Of a DNA stretch of 10,529 bases, positions 1-8,532 are shown piece by piece. The translations under genes and the position numbers were made by a program. A model generated the notes under the pieces. The model was not told the origin of the DNA. It saw only the letters and a program-made list of their open reading frames with translations, and did no database searches. Source of the stretch: a bacterium (GTDB taxonomy: Bacteria > CG2-30-53-67 > CG2-30-70-394); assembly GCA_024278555.1 (NCBI GenBank), contig JAJRSX010000162.1, positions 1-10,529 of the forward strand, in the 5' to 3' direction. The first letter of the stretch is position 1. Each line of letters starts with the position of its first letter.

Positions 1-121
1 TACTGCTTGATTCGCGGATCTCGGCCCGGATCGCGCCCCGTTCTTCGTTACATAGGCCCGCGTAGCGCTCGAACGGGTCGCAATCCGGACTCGAGCCCGC
101 TTTCCCTCGCAACGATCGCAT
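1..121 (-). CDS. possible N-terminal part of an unrecognised protein, cut by the left window edge
   Basis: Reading leftwards from an ATG at 121, the minus strand stays open for 40 codons to the window edge. An in-frame TAG lies five codons upstream of that ATG, so this is the first possible ATG. The peptide begins MRSLRGKAGSSPD and contains the charged stretch DPFERYAGLCNEERGAIRAE, which looks like a soluble helical protein rather than random GC-rich translation. I do not recognise a family. No strong Shine-Dalgarno sequence precedes the ATG. If real, the gene is divergent from the BON-domain gene, and the CACGAAA inverted repeat lies between the two starts. The opposite strand is also open here for 40 codons, so coding on this strand is only a tentative reading. 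Confidence 0.35.
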   Translation of the reverse strand, partial: MRSLRGKAGSSPDCDPFERYAGLCNEERGAIRAEIRESSS

Positions 122-174
122 AAGTCCGACAGACTCCTAGCTCAGCCAAGTTGGAGGAATACGGCAAAACCGGA

Positions 175-255
175 ACACGAAACCACGAAAGGGGGAGAGC
201 ACGAAAAACAACCGATTGAATTCTTTCGTGTTTTCAACTTGTCGTGCTTTAGTGT
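175..255. repeat. inverted repeat built from spaced CACGAAA-type units
   Basis: Two imperfect arms of about 34 bases, at 175-208 and 222-255, are symmetric about base 215. Three matched blocks sit on exactly the same axis: ACAC (175-178) with GTGT (252-255), CACGA (184-188) with TCGTG (242-246), and CACGAAA (200-206) with TTTCGTG (224-230). Bases between the blocks are mostly unpaired. The block is much richer in A+T than its surroundings. It lies between the possible divergent gene ending at 121 and the BON-domain gene at 304. It could form a cruciform or an RNA hairpin. A dispersed intergenic repeat is the simplest explanation. No transposase gene accompanies it. Confidence 0.7.
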
Positions 256-303
256 CCCCATCGGGCTCATCCACCTGAGCTATAAGGTTTGGCACTTCCC
301 CCC

Positions 304-948
304 ATGGACCACGGCGACGTCCTCACCGCCCACCTGAGCCGGTGGCAGGCCGAGTTCGGCCCCTCACTCCGCGGGGAGGTGCGCGATGGGGCGGTGTGGT
401 TGCACGGCGAGGTGGCGGATCACGGACGGCGTCAGGCCCTCGCCGAGGCCGCCGGCGCCGCCCTCCCGGACCAGGTGGTGGTCAACGCGGTCACCGTCGC
501 CTGCGACGAGCCGGTGGACGACGCGGTGATCCTTCGCTACCTCCACGCCGCCTTGGTGAACGCCGCGGAGGTTACCGTGGAGACCTTCACCGTGGAGGTG
601 GGCGGCGGGGTGGTGAGCCTGATCGGTGAGGTGGGAAGCCGGGCGGAGCTCGCCGCCGCGGTCGATGCGGCGGCGGCGATTCGTGGCGTCCGCCGGGTCA
701 CCTGCCTCCTGCGCCTCGCCCCGGATGCCCAGCGGCGTGACCTGCGGATCGTCGAGCAGGTGATCGAGCGCCTCTGCTTCACCCCCGGCGTCGACGACCG
801 GCTCATCCGGGTGATGGCCACCGAGGGGGAGGTGGTCCTCCTCGGGCGCGTCGCCGACGCCACCCAGGCAGAGCAGGTAGAGCGCCTCGCCGGAGAGATC
901 GACTGGGTCACCGCGGTCCGCAACCGGTTGGAGGTCGACCGGCGGTAG
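304..948 (+). CDS. protein made of three BON domains, probably cytoplasmic
   Basis: The 214-residue product consists almost wholly of three BON repeats, at roughly residues 3-66, 71-139 and 145-212. Each has a helix followed by the hydrophobic strand-glycine pattern: GAVWLHGEV at 29-37, GVVSLIGEV at 102-110 and GEVVLLGRV at 175-183. Each repeat ends in a short strand such as VRNRLEV. BON domains are known in OsmY, secretins and mechanosensitive channels and are thought to bind membranes or ligands. Unlike OsmY this protein has no signal peptide or membrane segment, so it probably stays in the cytoplasm. The ATG at 304 is chosen; a TTG at 289 would add five residues. Neither has a good ribosome binding site, though AAGG occurs at 285-288. 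The gene is convergent with secG. The exact role is unknown. Confidence 0.8.
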   Translation: MDHGDVLTAHLSRWQAEFGPSLRGEVRDGAVWLHGEVADHGRRQALAEAAGAALPDQVVVNAVTVACDEPVDDAVILRYLHAALVNAAEVTVETFTVEVGGGVVSLIGEVGSRAELAAAVDAAAAIRGVRRVTCLLRLAPDAQRRDLRIVEQVIERLCFTPGVDDRLIRVMATEGEVVLLGRVADATQAEQVERLAGEIDWVTAVRNRLEVDRR

Positions 949-962
949 CTGGGGATCCCACG

Positions 963-1067
963 CCACGGCTCCGGTCCACGGTAGGAGCCGGCTTGCAGCC
1001 GCGACCCCACGACCTCGGGCCGTGGCCGGCCCCGTGGGCCGGAATCGAAGGTACAACCCCCTCCTAC
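963..1067. repeat. REP-like palindromic block between convergent genes
   Basis: Two layers of symmetry are visible. First, a GTAGGAG head at 981-987 is followed by the hairpin CGGCT-TGC-AGCCG (989-1001). An inverted head CTCCTAC at 1061-1067 is followed on the other strand by a weaker hairpin (GGGGT-TGT-ACCTT, with wobble pairs). This is the layout of paired, inverted GTAG-class REP elements. Second, imperfect GC-rich arms at 963-981 and 1020-1037, each carrying two copies of CCACGG or its complement, can pair around the first REP hairpin. The block starts 15 bases after the BON gene stop and ends 14 bases before the secG stop. It may act as a two-way transcription barrier or mRNA stabiliser. 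There is no U-tract, so it is not a standard terminator. No RAYT transposase is in view. Confidence 0.65.
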
Positions 1068-1080
1068 CCTACCGCGCCGG

Positions 1081-1545
1081 CTACGGCTTCTTCCCCTCGG
1101 CGGGCACGACGGGCGGCGCCTCCGGGGCGGGGGTCGCCTCCGGGGCGGGCGCCTCGGGCGTGGTCGCGGCCGGCGTGGACGCCTCGGGCGCGCCACCCTC
1201 AGCGGGCGGCGTCTTGGTGGCCATCTCCTCCATCGCCTTCTGGAGATCGCCGGGGCTGGGGGTGGTGGCCGGGGCGGTGATCGGCGCCACCGGGGTCTCC
1301 TCGACCACCGAGGTGGTGGAGCCGCGCGACGCCATCAGGGCGAGGACCATGGAGGTGACCATGAAGGCGACGGCCACCCCGGCGGTGAGCTTGTTCATGA
1401 AGTTCGCCGGCCCCTCGCCGCCGAACATCGCCTGGCTGCCGCCGAAGACGGCGCCGACATCCGCCCCCTTGCCGGCGTTGAGCAGGACGATGATGACCAG
1501 GGCGAAGCAGACGATGACGTGAACGGTGATCAGAAAGGGGATCAT
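1081..1545 (-). CDS. secG: SecG, protein-export membrane subunit with long Pro/Ala-rich tail
   Basis: SecG is the small membrane subunit of the SecYEG translocon and helps SecA-driven protein export. The 154-residue product has the family layout: a first membrane helix at about 2-22, a conserved cytoplasmic loop with LLNAGKGADVGAVFGG (21-36) and FGGEGPANFMNKLT (41-54), and a second membrane helix at about 55-72. After that comes a tail of some 75 residues rich in proline, alanine, threonine and glutamate, ending EGKKP. The tail makes the protein longer than the roughly 110 residues of E. coli SecG, and such low-complexity tails vary freely in this family. The ATG overlaps the stop of the upstream response regulator gene as ATGA, and an AAGGA ribosome site precedes it within that gene. 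It is probably the last gene of the atp transcription unit. Confidence 0.95.
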   Translation of the reverse strand: MIPFLITVHVIVCFALVIIVLLNAGKGADVGAVFGGSQAMFGGEGPANFMNKLTAGVAVAFMVTSMVLALMASRGSTTSVVEETPVAPITAPATTPSPGDLQKAMEEMATKTPPAEGGAPEASTPAATTPEAPAPEATPAPEAPPVVPAEGKKP

Positions 1546-1916
1546 GGTGTTCCTTCTCCGAGGGCCTCGGAGAGCCCCGCTTGTAGCTCATCGAGGCGAA
1601 ACGGCTTGACCACCACCGCCCGCCCCTGTTTTGAATGGGAAAGTCGATCCGCCGCCACCACGTCGCCGGTGGCGACCACCACCGGCATCTGCGGAAACCG
1701 CTCCTCCAGAAAGGCGAGGAGCTTGCCGCCCGGGGTGCCCGGCATCATCAGGTCGGTGATCACCGCCCGGAAGCCGCCCCCGTGCTGGCCGAGACGCTCC
1801 GCGGCCGCGCCGCCGTCGTTGGCGGTCTCGCAGTCATAGCCGAGCGCCGCGAGCATCCTGGTCGCCAAGGTACGCATCATTGGGTCGTCGTCGACCAGCA
1901 GAATCCGCTCAGCCAT
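1542..1916 (-). CDS. single-domain (CheY-like) response regulator
   Basis: This 124-residue protein is one receiver domain with no output domain. Visible markers are the acidic pocket DDD at 9-11, the phospho-acceptor D55 in TDLMMPG, the switch threonine T83 in VVVATGD and the invariant lysine K104 in VKPF. All residues needed for phosphorylation and signalling are present, so it should be an active phospho-switch working through protein contacts. Its kinase and target are not in the window. The ATG at 1916 is chosen because GGAGG sits just upstream and homology starts with ERILLVDDD; a longer reading from 1991 would overlap atpC. It lies 43 bases after atpC with no visible terminator and overlaps secG by four bases. 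This places a signalling protein in the ATP synthase and export gene string, which is unusual. Confidence 0.92.
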   Translation of the reverse strand: MAERILLVDDDPMMRTLATRMLAALGYDCETANDGGAAAERLGQHGGGFRAVITDLMMPGTPGGKLLAFLEERFPQMPVVVATGDVVAADRLSHSKQGRAVVVKPFRLDELQAGLSEALGEGTP

Positions 1917-1959
1917 GGCTCCCTCCGTACCGCCTCGGCTCCCCCCGCGGCAGGACGGA

Positions 1960-2213
1960 CTATTGTGCGGTCTCCGCCACGCCGTCGGCAAGGATCACCA
2001 CCCGGTCGCCGTGCACCTCGGCAAAGCCGCCGGTAATCTGGAACCGCTGCTCGTCCCGCCCCTGGCGGACCACCACCGGCCCCTCAAGGAGGGTGGAGAG
2101 AAAGGCGGTGTGGCCCGGCAGGATGCCGAACTCGCCGGCCCCACCCGGGCCGACGACGCTGTCGGCCTCGCCCGAGAAGACCTCGCCGGTCGGGGTGACG
2201 ATCGCCACCTCCA

Positions 2214-2214
<1 letters not shown>
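1960..2214 (-). CDS. atpC: ATP synthase epsilon subunit, short form without C-terminal helices
   Basis: Epsilon is part of the central rotor stalk and couples gamma to the c-ring. The 84-residue product matches the N-terminal beta-sandwich: MEVAIVTPTGEVFSGEA at the start, GPGGAGEFGILPGHTAFLSTL in the middle (residues 22-42), and GGFAEVHGDRVVILAD near the end. Typical epsilon subunits have 130-140 residues, the rest being two helices that can inhibit ATP hydrolysis. Here a TAG follows directly after the sandwich, and no helical domain is seen in the next 43 bases. Short epsilons are known in groups such as Chlorobi and Bacteroidetes, so this is probably natural rather than a broken gene. The GTG start overlaps the atpD stop by one base, and a strong AAGGAGG lies seven bases before it, inside atpD. 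Confidence 0.95.
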
Positions 2215-4560
<2,346 letters not shown>

Positions 4561-4605
4561 GGAGAGGGGCTTTCAGCGATCAGCGTTCGGTGGCCGGCTT
4601 TCGAG

Positions 4606-6204
<1,599 letters not shown>

Positions 6205-6744
6205 CTACTCAGCAAGAAGGTGCGCCCGCAGCCCCTTGAGGCGGCCGCGGACGGACCCATCGATCTCTTCACTACCGACATGCACCACCATGCCGCCGAT
6301 CAGGCCGGGCCGTACCTCCACCTCGACCTCCACATCTTTGTCCAGGCGGCCTCCAAGGCGACGTGCCACCTCGGCGACCTCACCTTCGGCCAGGGGTCGG
6401 GCGCTCTCCAGGGCCACCCGCTCCACCCCGCGCCGGGCGTCATAGGCACGGCGGAAGGCGTCGGCAATCGCCGGGAAGAGCTGCAGGCGACGGTTCTTCA
6501 ACACCACCCCGAGAAAGCGGCGCATCAGGTCGGAGAGGCCAAGCCCCTCAACCATCTCCGCCACCACCTTCTCCTTCGCCTCCACCGGCTGGACCGGGTT
6601 CGCGAGGAATCGATCGAGTCCCGGCGTGGCGTCGAAGAGGGCCTCGACCCGCGCCACCTCACCATTGACGGCGTCGACCGCCTCGGCGGCGCCGGCGAGG
6701 TCGAGGAGGACACCGGCATAGAGCTGATCCGGAGAGGTAGCCAT
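6205..6744 (-). CDS. atpH: ATP synthase delta subunit (OSCP-like)
   Basis: Delta caps the F1 head and joins it to the peripheral stalk. The 179-residue product has the helical N-terminal domain (SPDQLYAGVLLDLAGAAE to about residue 105, including NPVQPVEAKEKVV and FLGVVLKNRRLQLFPAI). It also has the conserved C-terminal segment PGLIGGMVVHVGSEEIDGSV followed by RGRLKGL. Length is normal. The ATG at 6744 lies only two bases after the atpF stop, and no strong Shine-Dalgarno is seen at the usual distance, so translation is probably coupled to atpF. The C-terminal domain would contact the b and b' helices encoded by the two upstream genes. Confidence 0.96.
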   Translation of the reverse strand: MATSPDQLYAGVLLDLAGAAEAVDAVNGEVARVEALFDATPGLDRFLANPVQPVEAKEKVVAEMVEGLGLSDLMRRFLGVVLKNRRLQLFPAIADAFRRAYDARRGVERVALESARPLAEGEVAEVARRLGGRLDKDVEVEVEVRPGLIGGMVVHVGSEEIDGSVRGRLKGLRAHLLAE

Positions 6745-6746
6745 GG

Positions 6747-7286
6747 TCAGGAAAGGGTCTCCTCGACCAGACGATGCTGGTCGTCATCAGTAATCGACTC
6801 GGCGATCAGCCCCTCGGCCGAGGCCACCGCCCGCTCCACCACCGCCTGGCGCAGCTCCACCACGAGATGCTTCTCCTCTTGCTCCGCCATCACCTGGACC
6901 TGATGGGCCAGGCGTGTGGCCTGGGCGCGGCTGGCGCTCAAGATCTGCTGCGCCTCCGCCTCCCCATCGGTATCGCCCGCCGCGAGGAGCTCCGCAACCT
7001 CCTCCTCCTGGTGGCGAATACGCTCCTGGATCGCCGCCAGCCGCTCCTTCGCCCGTTGCAGCTCGCGACCACTGGCGGAAAGATCATCCTCAATCGCGGC
7101 GCGGCGGCGCTCAAAGAAGTCGCTCAGGGAAAAGACCCGGGTAAAGATCCACACCAGCACCGCGACGACGATCGCAAAGTTCACCAGGCGACCGACAATG
7201 TGGCCGCCGCTCCCCTCCTCCGCCGCCCACGCCGGGGCCGCGACCAAAAGGATCACCGTCCACAAGAGGGGCAACACACGGCTCAT
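6747..7286 (-). CDS. atpF: ATP synthase Fo subunit b with signal-peptide-like leader
   Basis: Subunit b anchors the peripheral stalk in the membrane and reaches up to delta. The 179-residue product has two hydrophobic segments. Residues 4-21 look like a cleavable signal peptide ending in AWA (19-21) before AEEGSGG. A second segment at about 33-50 is the expected membrane anchor. The rest is a long charged coiled coil (FERRRAAIEDDLSASGRELQ and onwards). An extra N-terminal leader on b is known in Deltaproteobacteria-type ATP synthases; the single-helix b of E. coli lacks it. The ATG overlaps the stop of the b' gene (ATGA), with GGAGG just upstream. Together with b' it would form a b/b' heterodimer stalk. 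Confidence 0.94.
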   Translation of the reverse strand: MSRVLPLLWTVILLVAAPAWAAEEGSGGHIVGRLVNFAIVVAVLVWIFTRVFSLSDFFERRRAAIEDDLSASGRELQRAKERLAAIQERIRHQEEEVAELLAAGDTDGEAEAQQILSASRAQATRLAHQVQVMAEQEEKHLVVELRQAVVERAVASAEGLIAESITDDDQHRLVEETLS

Positions 7287-7708
7287 ACCGCCCTCCCGAG
7301 TGCCTTGTTGGCAATCTCCTGGGCCAACGCCGCCTCGCTCGCGGCGAGCTCCTGGATCAGTGCCTGGCGGCGGCGGTCCAGCTCCGCGGCGTGGCGCGCC
7401 AACTCCGCCTCCGCCTTCTCCTTCGCCTGCGCCACAATTGCCTCGGCCTCGGCCACCGCCTTGGCGCGGTGCTCCTGATAACGGCCCCGCGCCTCCGATC
7501 GGGCCACCGCCAGATCGGCTTCATAGGAGGCCATCAGCTCCGCCCCCTGCTCCTCCACCGACTCCACCTGATCCCGCGCCCCCGCCGTCTTTTTCCGCCG
7601 CTCCTCCAGCACCCGAAGGATCGGACGGTAGAGCACCAGGTTCAGGACGAAGAGGAGAATCAGAAAGTTCACCGCCTGAATAAAGAAAGATACGTTGAGC
7701 TCGATCAT
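7283..7708 (-). CDS. atpF': ATP synthase Fo subunit b' (second peripheral stalk subunit)
   Basis: The 141-residue product begins MIELNVSFFIQAVNFLILLF, giving one membrane helix at about 6-27, then the family turn YRPILRVLEERRKK (27-40). A charged alanine-, glutamate- and arginine-rich coiled coil runs to the end. It is shorter than the following b protein and lacks a leader, as expected for b' paired with b. Paired b/b' stalks occur in photosynthetic bacteria, alphaproteobacteria and Deltaproteobacteria. AGGTGAG precedes the ATG at 7708. It is the first gene of the operon: upstream there is only a control region and then tRNA genes on the other strand. No atpI, atpB or atpE is present next to it, so the a and c subunits must be encoded elsewhere. 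Confidence 0.94.
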   Translation of the reverse strand: MIELNVSFFIQAVNFLILLFVLNLVLYRPILRVLEERRKKTAGARDQVESVEEQGAELMASYEADLAVARSEARGRYQEHRAKAVAEAEAIVAQAKEKAEAELARHAAELDRRRQALIQELAASEAALAQEIANKALGRAV

Positions 7709-7727
7709 CGTCTCACCTGTCTCGTTC

Positions 7728-7750
7728 GGTGGTCGTCCTCTCCGGCCACC
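7728..7750 (-). other. small hairpin in the presumed atp operon leader
   Basis: GGTGGTC at 7728-7734 can pair with GGCCACC at 7744-7750, giving a seven-pair stem with one G-T wobble and a nine-base loop. If transcription starts near 7764, the hairpin lies in the 5' leader of the atpF' mRNA, about 20 bases before the start codon. The loop reads GGAGAGGAC on the mRNA strand. A role in mRNA stability or translation is possible but nothing here proves it. Confidence 0.35.
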
Positions 7751-7770
7751 ACCACGCGAAAGAGCGGCGC

Positions 7771-7799
7771 ACTATACAGATCGGCGCCGGGAAAAGCGA
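7771..7799 (-). promoter_or_regulatory. candidate promoter of the atp operon
   Basis: On the minus strand TATAGT (7776 down to 7771) is a good -10 box. The -35 position 17 bases upstream reads TCGCTT (7799-7794), which matches the consensus poorly. A start about 7764 would give a leader of some 55 bases before atpF'. It is the best -10 match in the stretch between the tRNA genes and atpF'. The weak -35 suggests an activator, a different sigma factor preference, or a wrong call. Confidence 0.4.
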
Positions 7800-7870
7800 G
7801 ATCTTTCTTCCGGGGCGGCGCAACGGAACGCCACCATGGGGACTGATCAAGGGGCAAACCGGGTTGACGG

Positions 7871-7900
7871 TGGCACCCTCGGAGGAAAGCGGGCTACCAT
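7871..7900 (+). promoter_or_regulatory. candidate promoter for tRNA-Ser(TGA)
   Basis: TACCAT at 7895-7900 could be a -10 box followed by the GC-rich discriminator TCGCGCC, a trait of stable-RNA promoters under stringent control. Eighteen bases upstream is TGGCAC (7871-7876), a weak -35. A better -35 sequence, TTGACG at 7864-7869, is 25 bases away, too far for a normal spacer. The tRNA begins at 7915, about eight bases after the expected start. No TTGC element follows at sigma-54 spacing. Confidence 0.3.
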
Positions 7901-7914
7901 TCGCGCCGCTCCGA

Positions 7915-8002
7915 GGAGGAGTGGCCGAGCGGTCGAAGGCGGCGGTCTTGAAAACCGTTGTGGCGCGAGTCACCGGGGGTTCAAATCCCTCCTCCTCCGC
8001 CA
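7915..8002 (+). tRNA. tRNA-Ser, anticodon TGA
   Basis: The 88-base gene has a seven-pair acceptor stem (GGAGGAG at 7915-7921 with CTCCTCC at 7992-7998), discriminator G and encoded CCA at 8000-8002. The anticodon loop CTTGAAA (7947-7953) gives anticodon TGA at 7949-7951, which reads UCA and related serine codons. A long variable arm (TGTGGCGCGAGTCAC region) marks it as a class II serine tRNA. The T arm is GGGGG-TTCAAAT-CCCTC. It is the first of three tRNA genes on this strand, transcribed away from the atp operon. Confidence 0.97.
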
Positions 8003-8052
8003 GCGCAAACCGATCTATACTGCCCACCGGCCCGCGAGCGGGTCCGACCCAC

Positions 8053-8140
8053 GGAGAGATGACCGAGAGGCCGAAGGTGCTCGCCTGCTAAGTGAGTGTG
8101 GCGAAAGCCACCGAGGGTTCAAATCCCTCTCTCTCCGCCA
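8053..8140 (+). tRNA. tRNA-Ser, anticodon GCT
   Basis: The acceptor stem is GGAGAGA (8053-8059) with TCTCTCC (8130-8136), discriminator G and encoded CCA at 8138-8140. The anticodon stem CTCGC/GTGAG holds the loop CTGCTAA, giving GCT at 8087-8089, which reads AGC and AGU. The long variable arm GTGTGGCGAAAGCCAC is typical of serine tRNAs. It lies 50 bases after tRNA-Ser(TGA). A TATACT sequence at 8016-8021 with GC-rich bases after it may be a separate -10 box, but no -35 is visible, so co-transcription with the first tRNA is equally likely. Confidence 0.97.
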
Positions 8141-8184
8141 GCCGCCCTGGTGGAACCCACCCACCTCCCCATACAATGAGCCTC

Positions 8185-8208
8185 AGGCGGCGCCTGGCGC
8201 CGCCTTTT
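8185..8208 (+). terminator. intrinsic terminator after the tRNA-Ser pair
   Basis: AGGCGGCGC (8185-8193) and GCGCCGCCT (8197-8205) form a perfect nine-pair GC-rich stem with the loop CTG. A short T run follows (TTTT at 8205-8208, partly in the stem). It lies 45 bases after tRNA-Ser(GCT) and 11 bases before tRNA-Arg. Because the T run is short, read-through to tRNA-Arg is possible. A TACAAT at 8172-8177 could be a -10 box for tRNA-Arg, but its transcript would then begin in the hairpin. Confidence 0.7.
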
Positions 8209-8218
8209 CTCACCCCAC

Positions 8219-8295
8219 GCGCCCGTGGCTCAGCTGGATAGAGCATCGGACTACGAATCCGAGGGTCGCAGGTTCGAATCCTGCCGGGCGCACCA
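8219..8295 (+). tRNA. tRNA-Arg, anticodon ACG
   Basis: The 77-base gene has an acceptor stem GCGCCCG (8219-8225) with CGGGCGC (8285-8291), discriminator A and encoded CCA at 8293-8295. The anticodon stem TCGGA/TCCGA holds the loop CTACGAA, giving ACG at 8253-8255. The first base is normally deaminated to inosine by TadA and then reads CGU, CGC and CGA. The D arm (GGCTCAGCTGGATAGAGC) and T arm (CAGGTTCGAATCCTG) are standard. A strong terminator follows 10 bases later. Its 3' end is a typical integration site type, but I see no second copy of it in the window. Confidence 0.97.
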
Positions 8296-8305
8296 GAAAA
8301 GCTAA

Positions 8306-8338
8306 GGGGCTGTCGAGATCCTCGGCAGCCCTTTTTTT
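8306..8338 (+). terminator. strong intrinsic terminator of the tRNA cluster
   Basis: GGGCTGTCGAG (8307-8317) pairs with CTCGGCAGCCC (8321-8331) in an eleven-pair stem with one G-T wobble and the loop ATC. Seven T residues follow (8332-8338). It sits 10 bases after the tRNA-Arg CCA end and should separate the tRNA unit from the ATPase gene downstream. Confidence 0.93.
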
Positions 8339-8418
8339 ATGGGGGTGACCATCGAGAACGTCCCCCCCTGGTGGCCTCATCCCGGAGGTCTAGACCCGAA
8401 GAGTGGAATGTCTGGGTG

Positions 8419-8461
8419 GGGGAGAATCGTGGAGCAACGCAGGTGCTCCCTTCCTCTCCCC
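8419..8461 (+). repeat. nested inverted repeat in the leader of the ATPase gene
   Basis: GGGGAGA (8419-8425) is matched by TCTCCCC (8455-8461), and GGAGCA (8431-8436) by TGCTCC (8444-8449). Both pairs are symmetric about base 8440, with a balanced five-base internal loop on each side and a seven-base end loop. No T run follows, so it is not a simple terminator. A ten-base perfect palindrome GGTCTAGACC lies shortly before it at 8387-8396. No protein-coding signal is seen in 8339-8497. It could be a structured leader RNA or a protein-binding site. Confidence 0.55.
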
Positions 8462-8497
8462 GGCGATGAATAGACCGCGATGGATGGGAGATAGTTT

Positions 8498-8529
8498 TTG
8501 CAATCTGGGAACCCATTCCCGTATTGCAA
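8498..8529. promoter_or_regulatory. inverted repeat over the start of the ATPase gene, possible operator
   Basis: Arms of 14 bases at 8498-8511 and 8516-8529 match at 12 positions: TTGCAAT, two mismatched bases, then GGGAA, with the loop CCCA. The repeat ends three bases before the ATG at 8533 and covers the alternative TTG start at 8524. A ribosome would have to begin directly at its edge, so either a DNA-binding repressor or the RNA hairpin could limit expression. A weak -10-like GATAGT lies at 8490-8495, just outside the left arm. Confidence 0.6.
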
Positions 8530-8532
8530 GAC

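Noticed and set aside
7871-7890. Sigma-54 promoter starting at TGGCAC
   Set aside because: No TTGC element follows at the required spacing.
7864-7900. TTGACG at 7864 as the -35 box for the TACCAT -10 box
   Set aside because: The spacer would be 25 bases, far from the usual 16-18, so a standard promoter with this pair is unlikely.
7713-8027. Minus-strand frame containing EEEGFEPPVTRATTVFKT
   Set aside because: This is the familiar false protein made by translating the antisense of a serine tRNA. The tRNA-Ser(TGA) at 7915-8002 explains it.
7695-8348. Plus-strand frame of 217 codons through the tRNA cluster
   Set aside because: It crosses the atp control region and all three tRNA genes. The repeated SHRGFKS peptide is simply the T arms of the two serine tRNAs.
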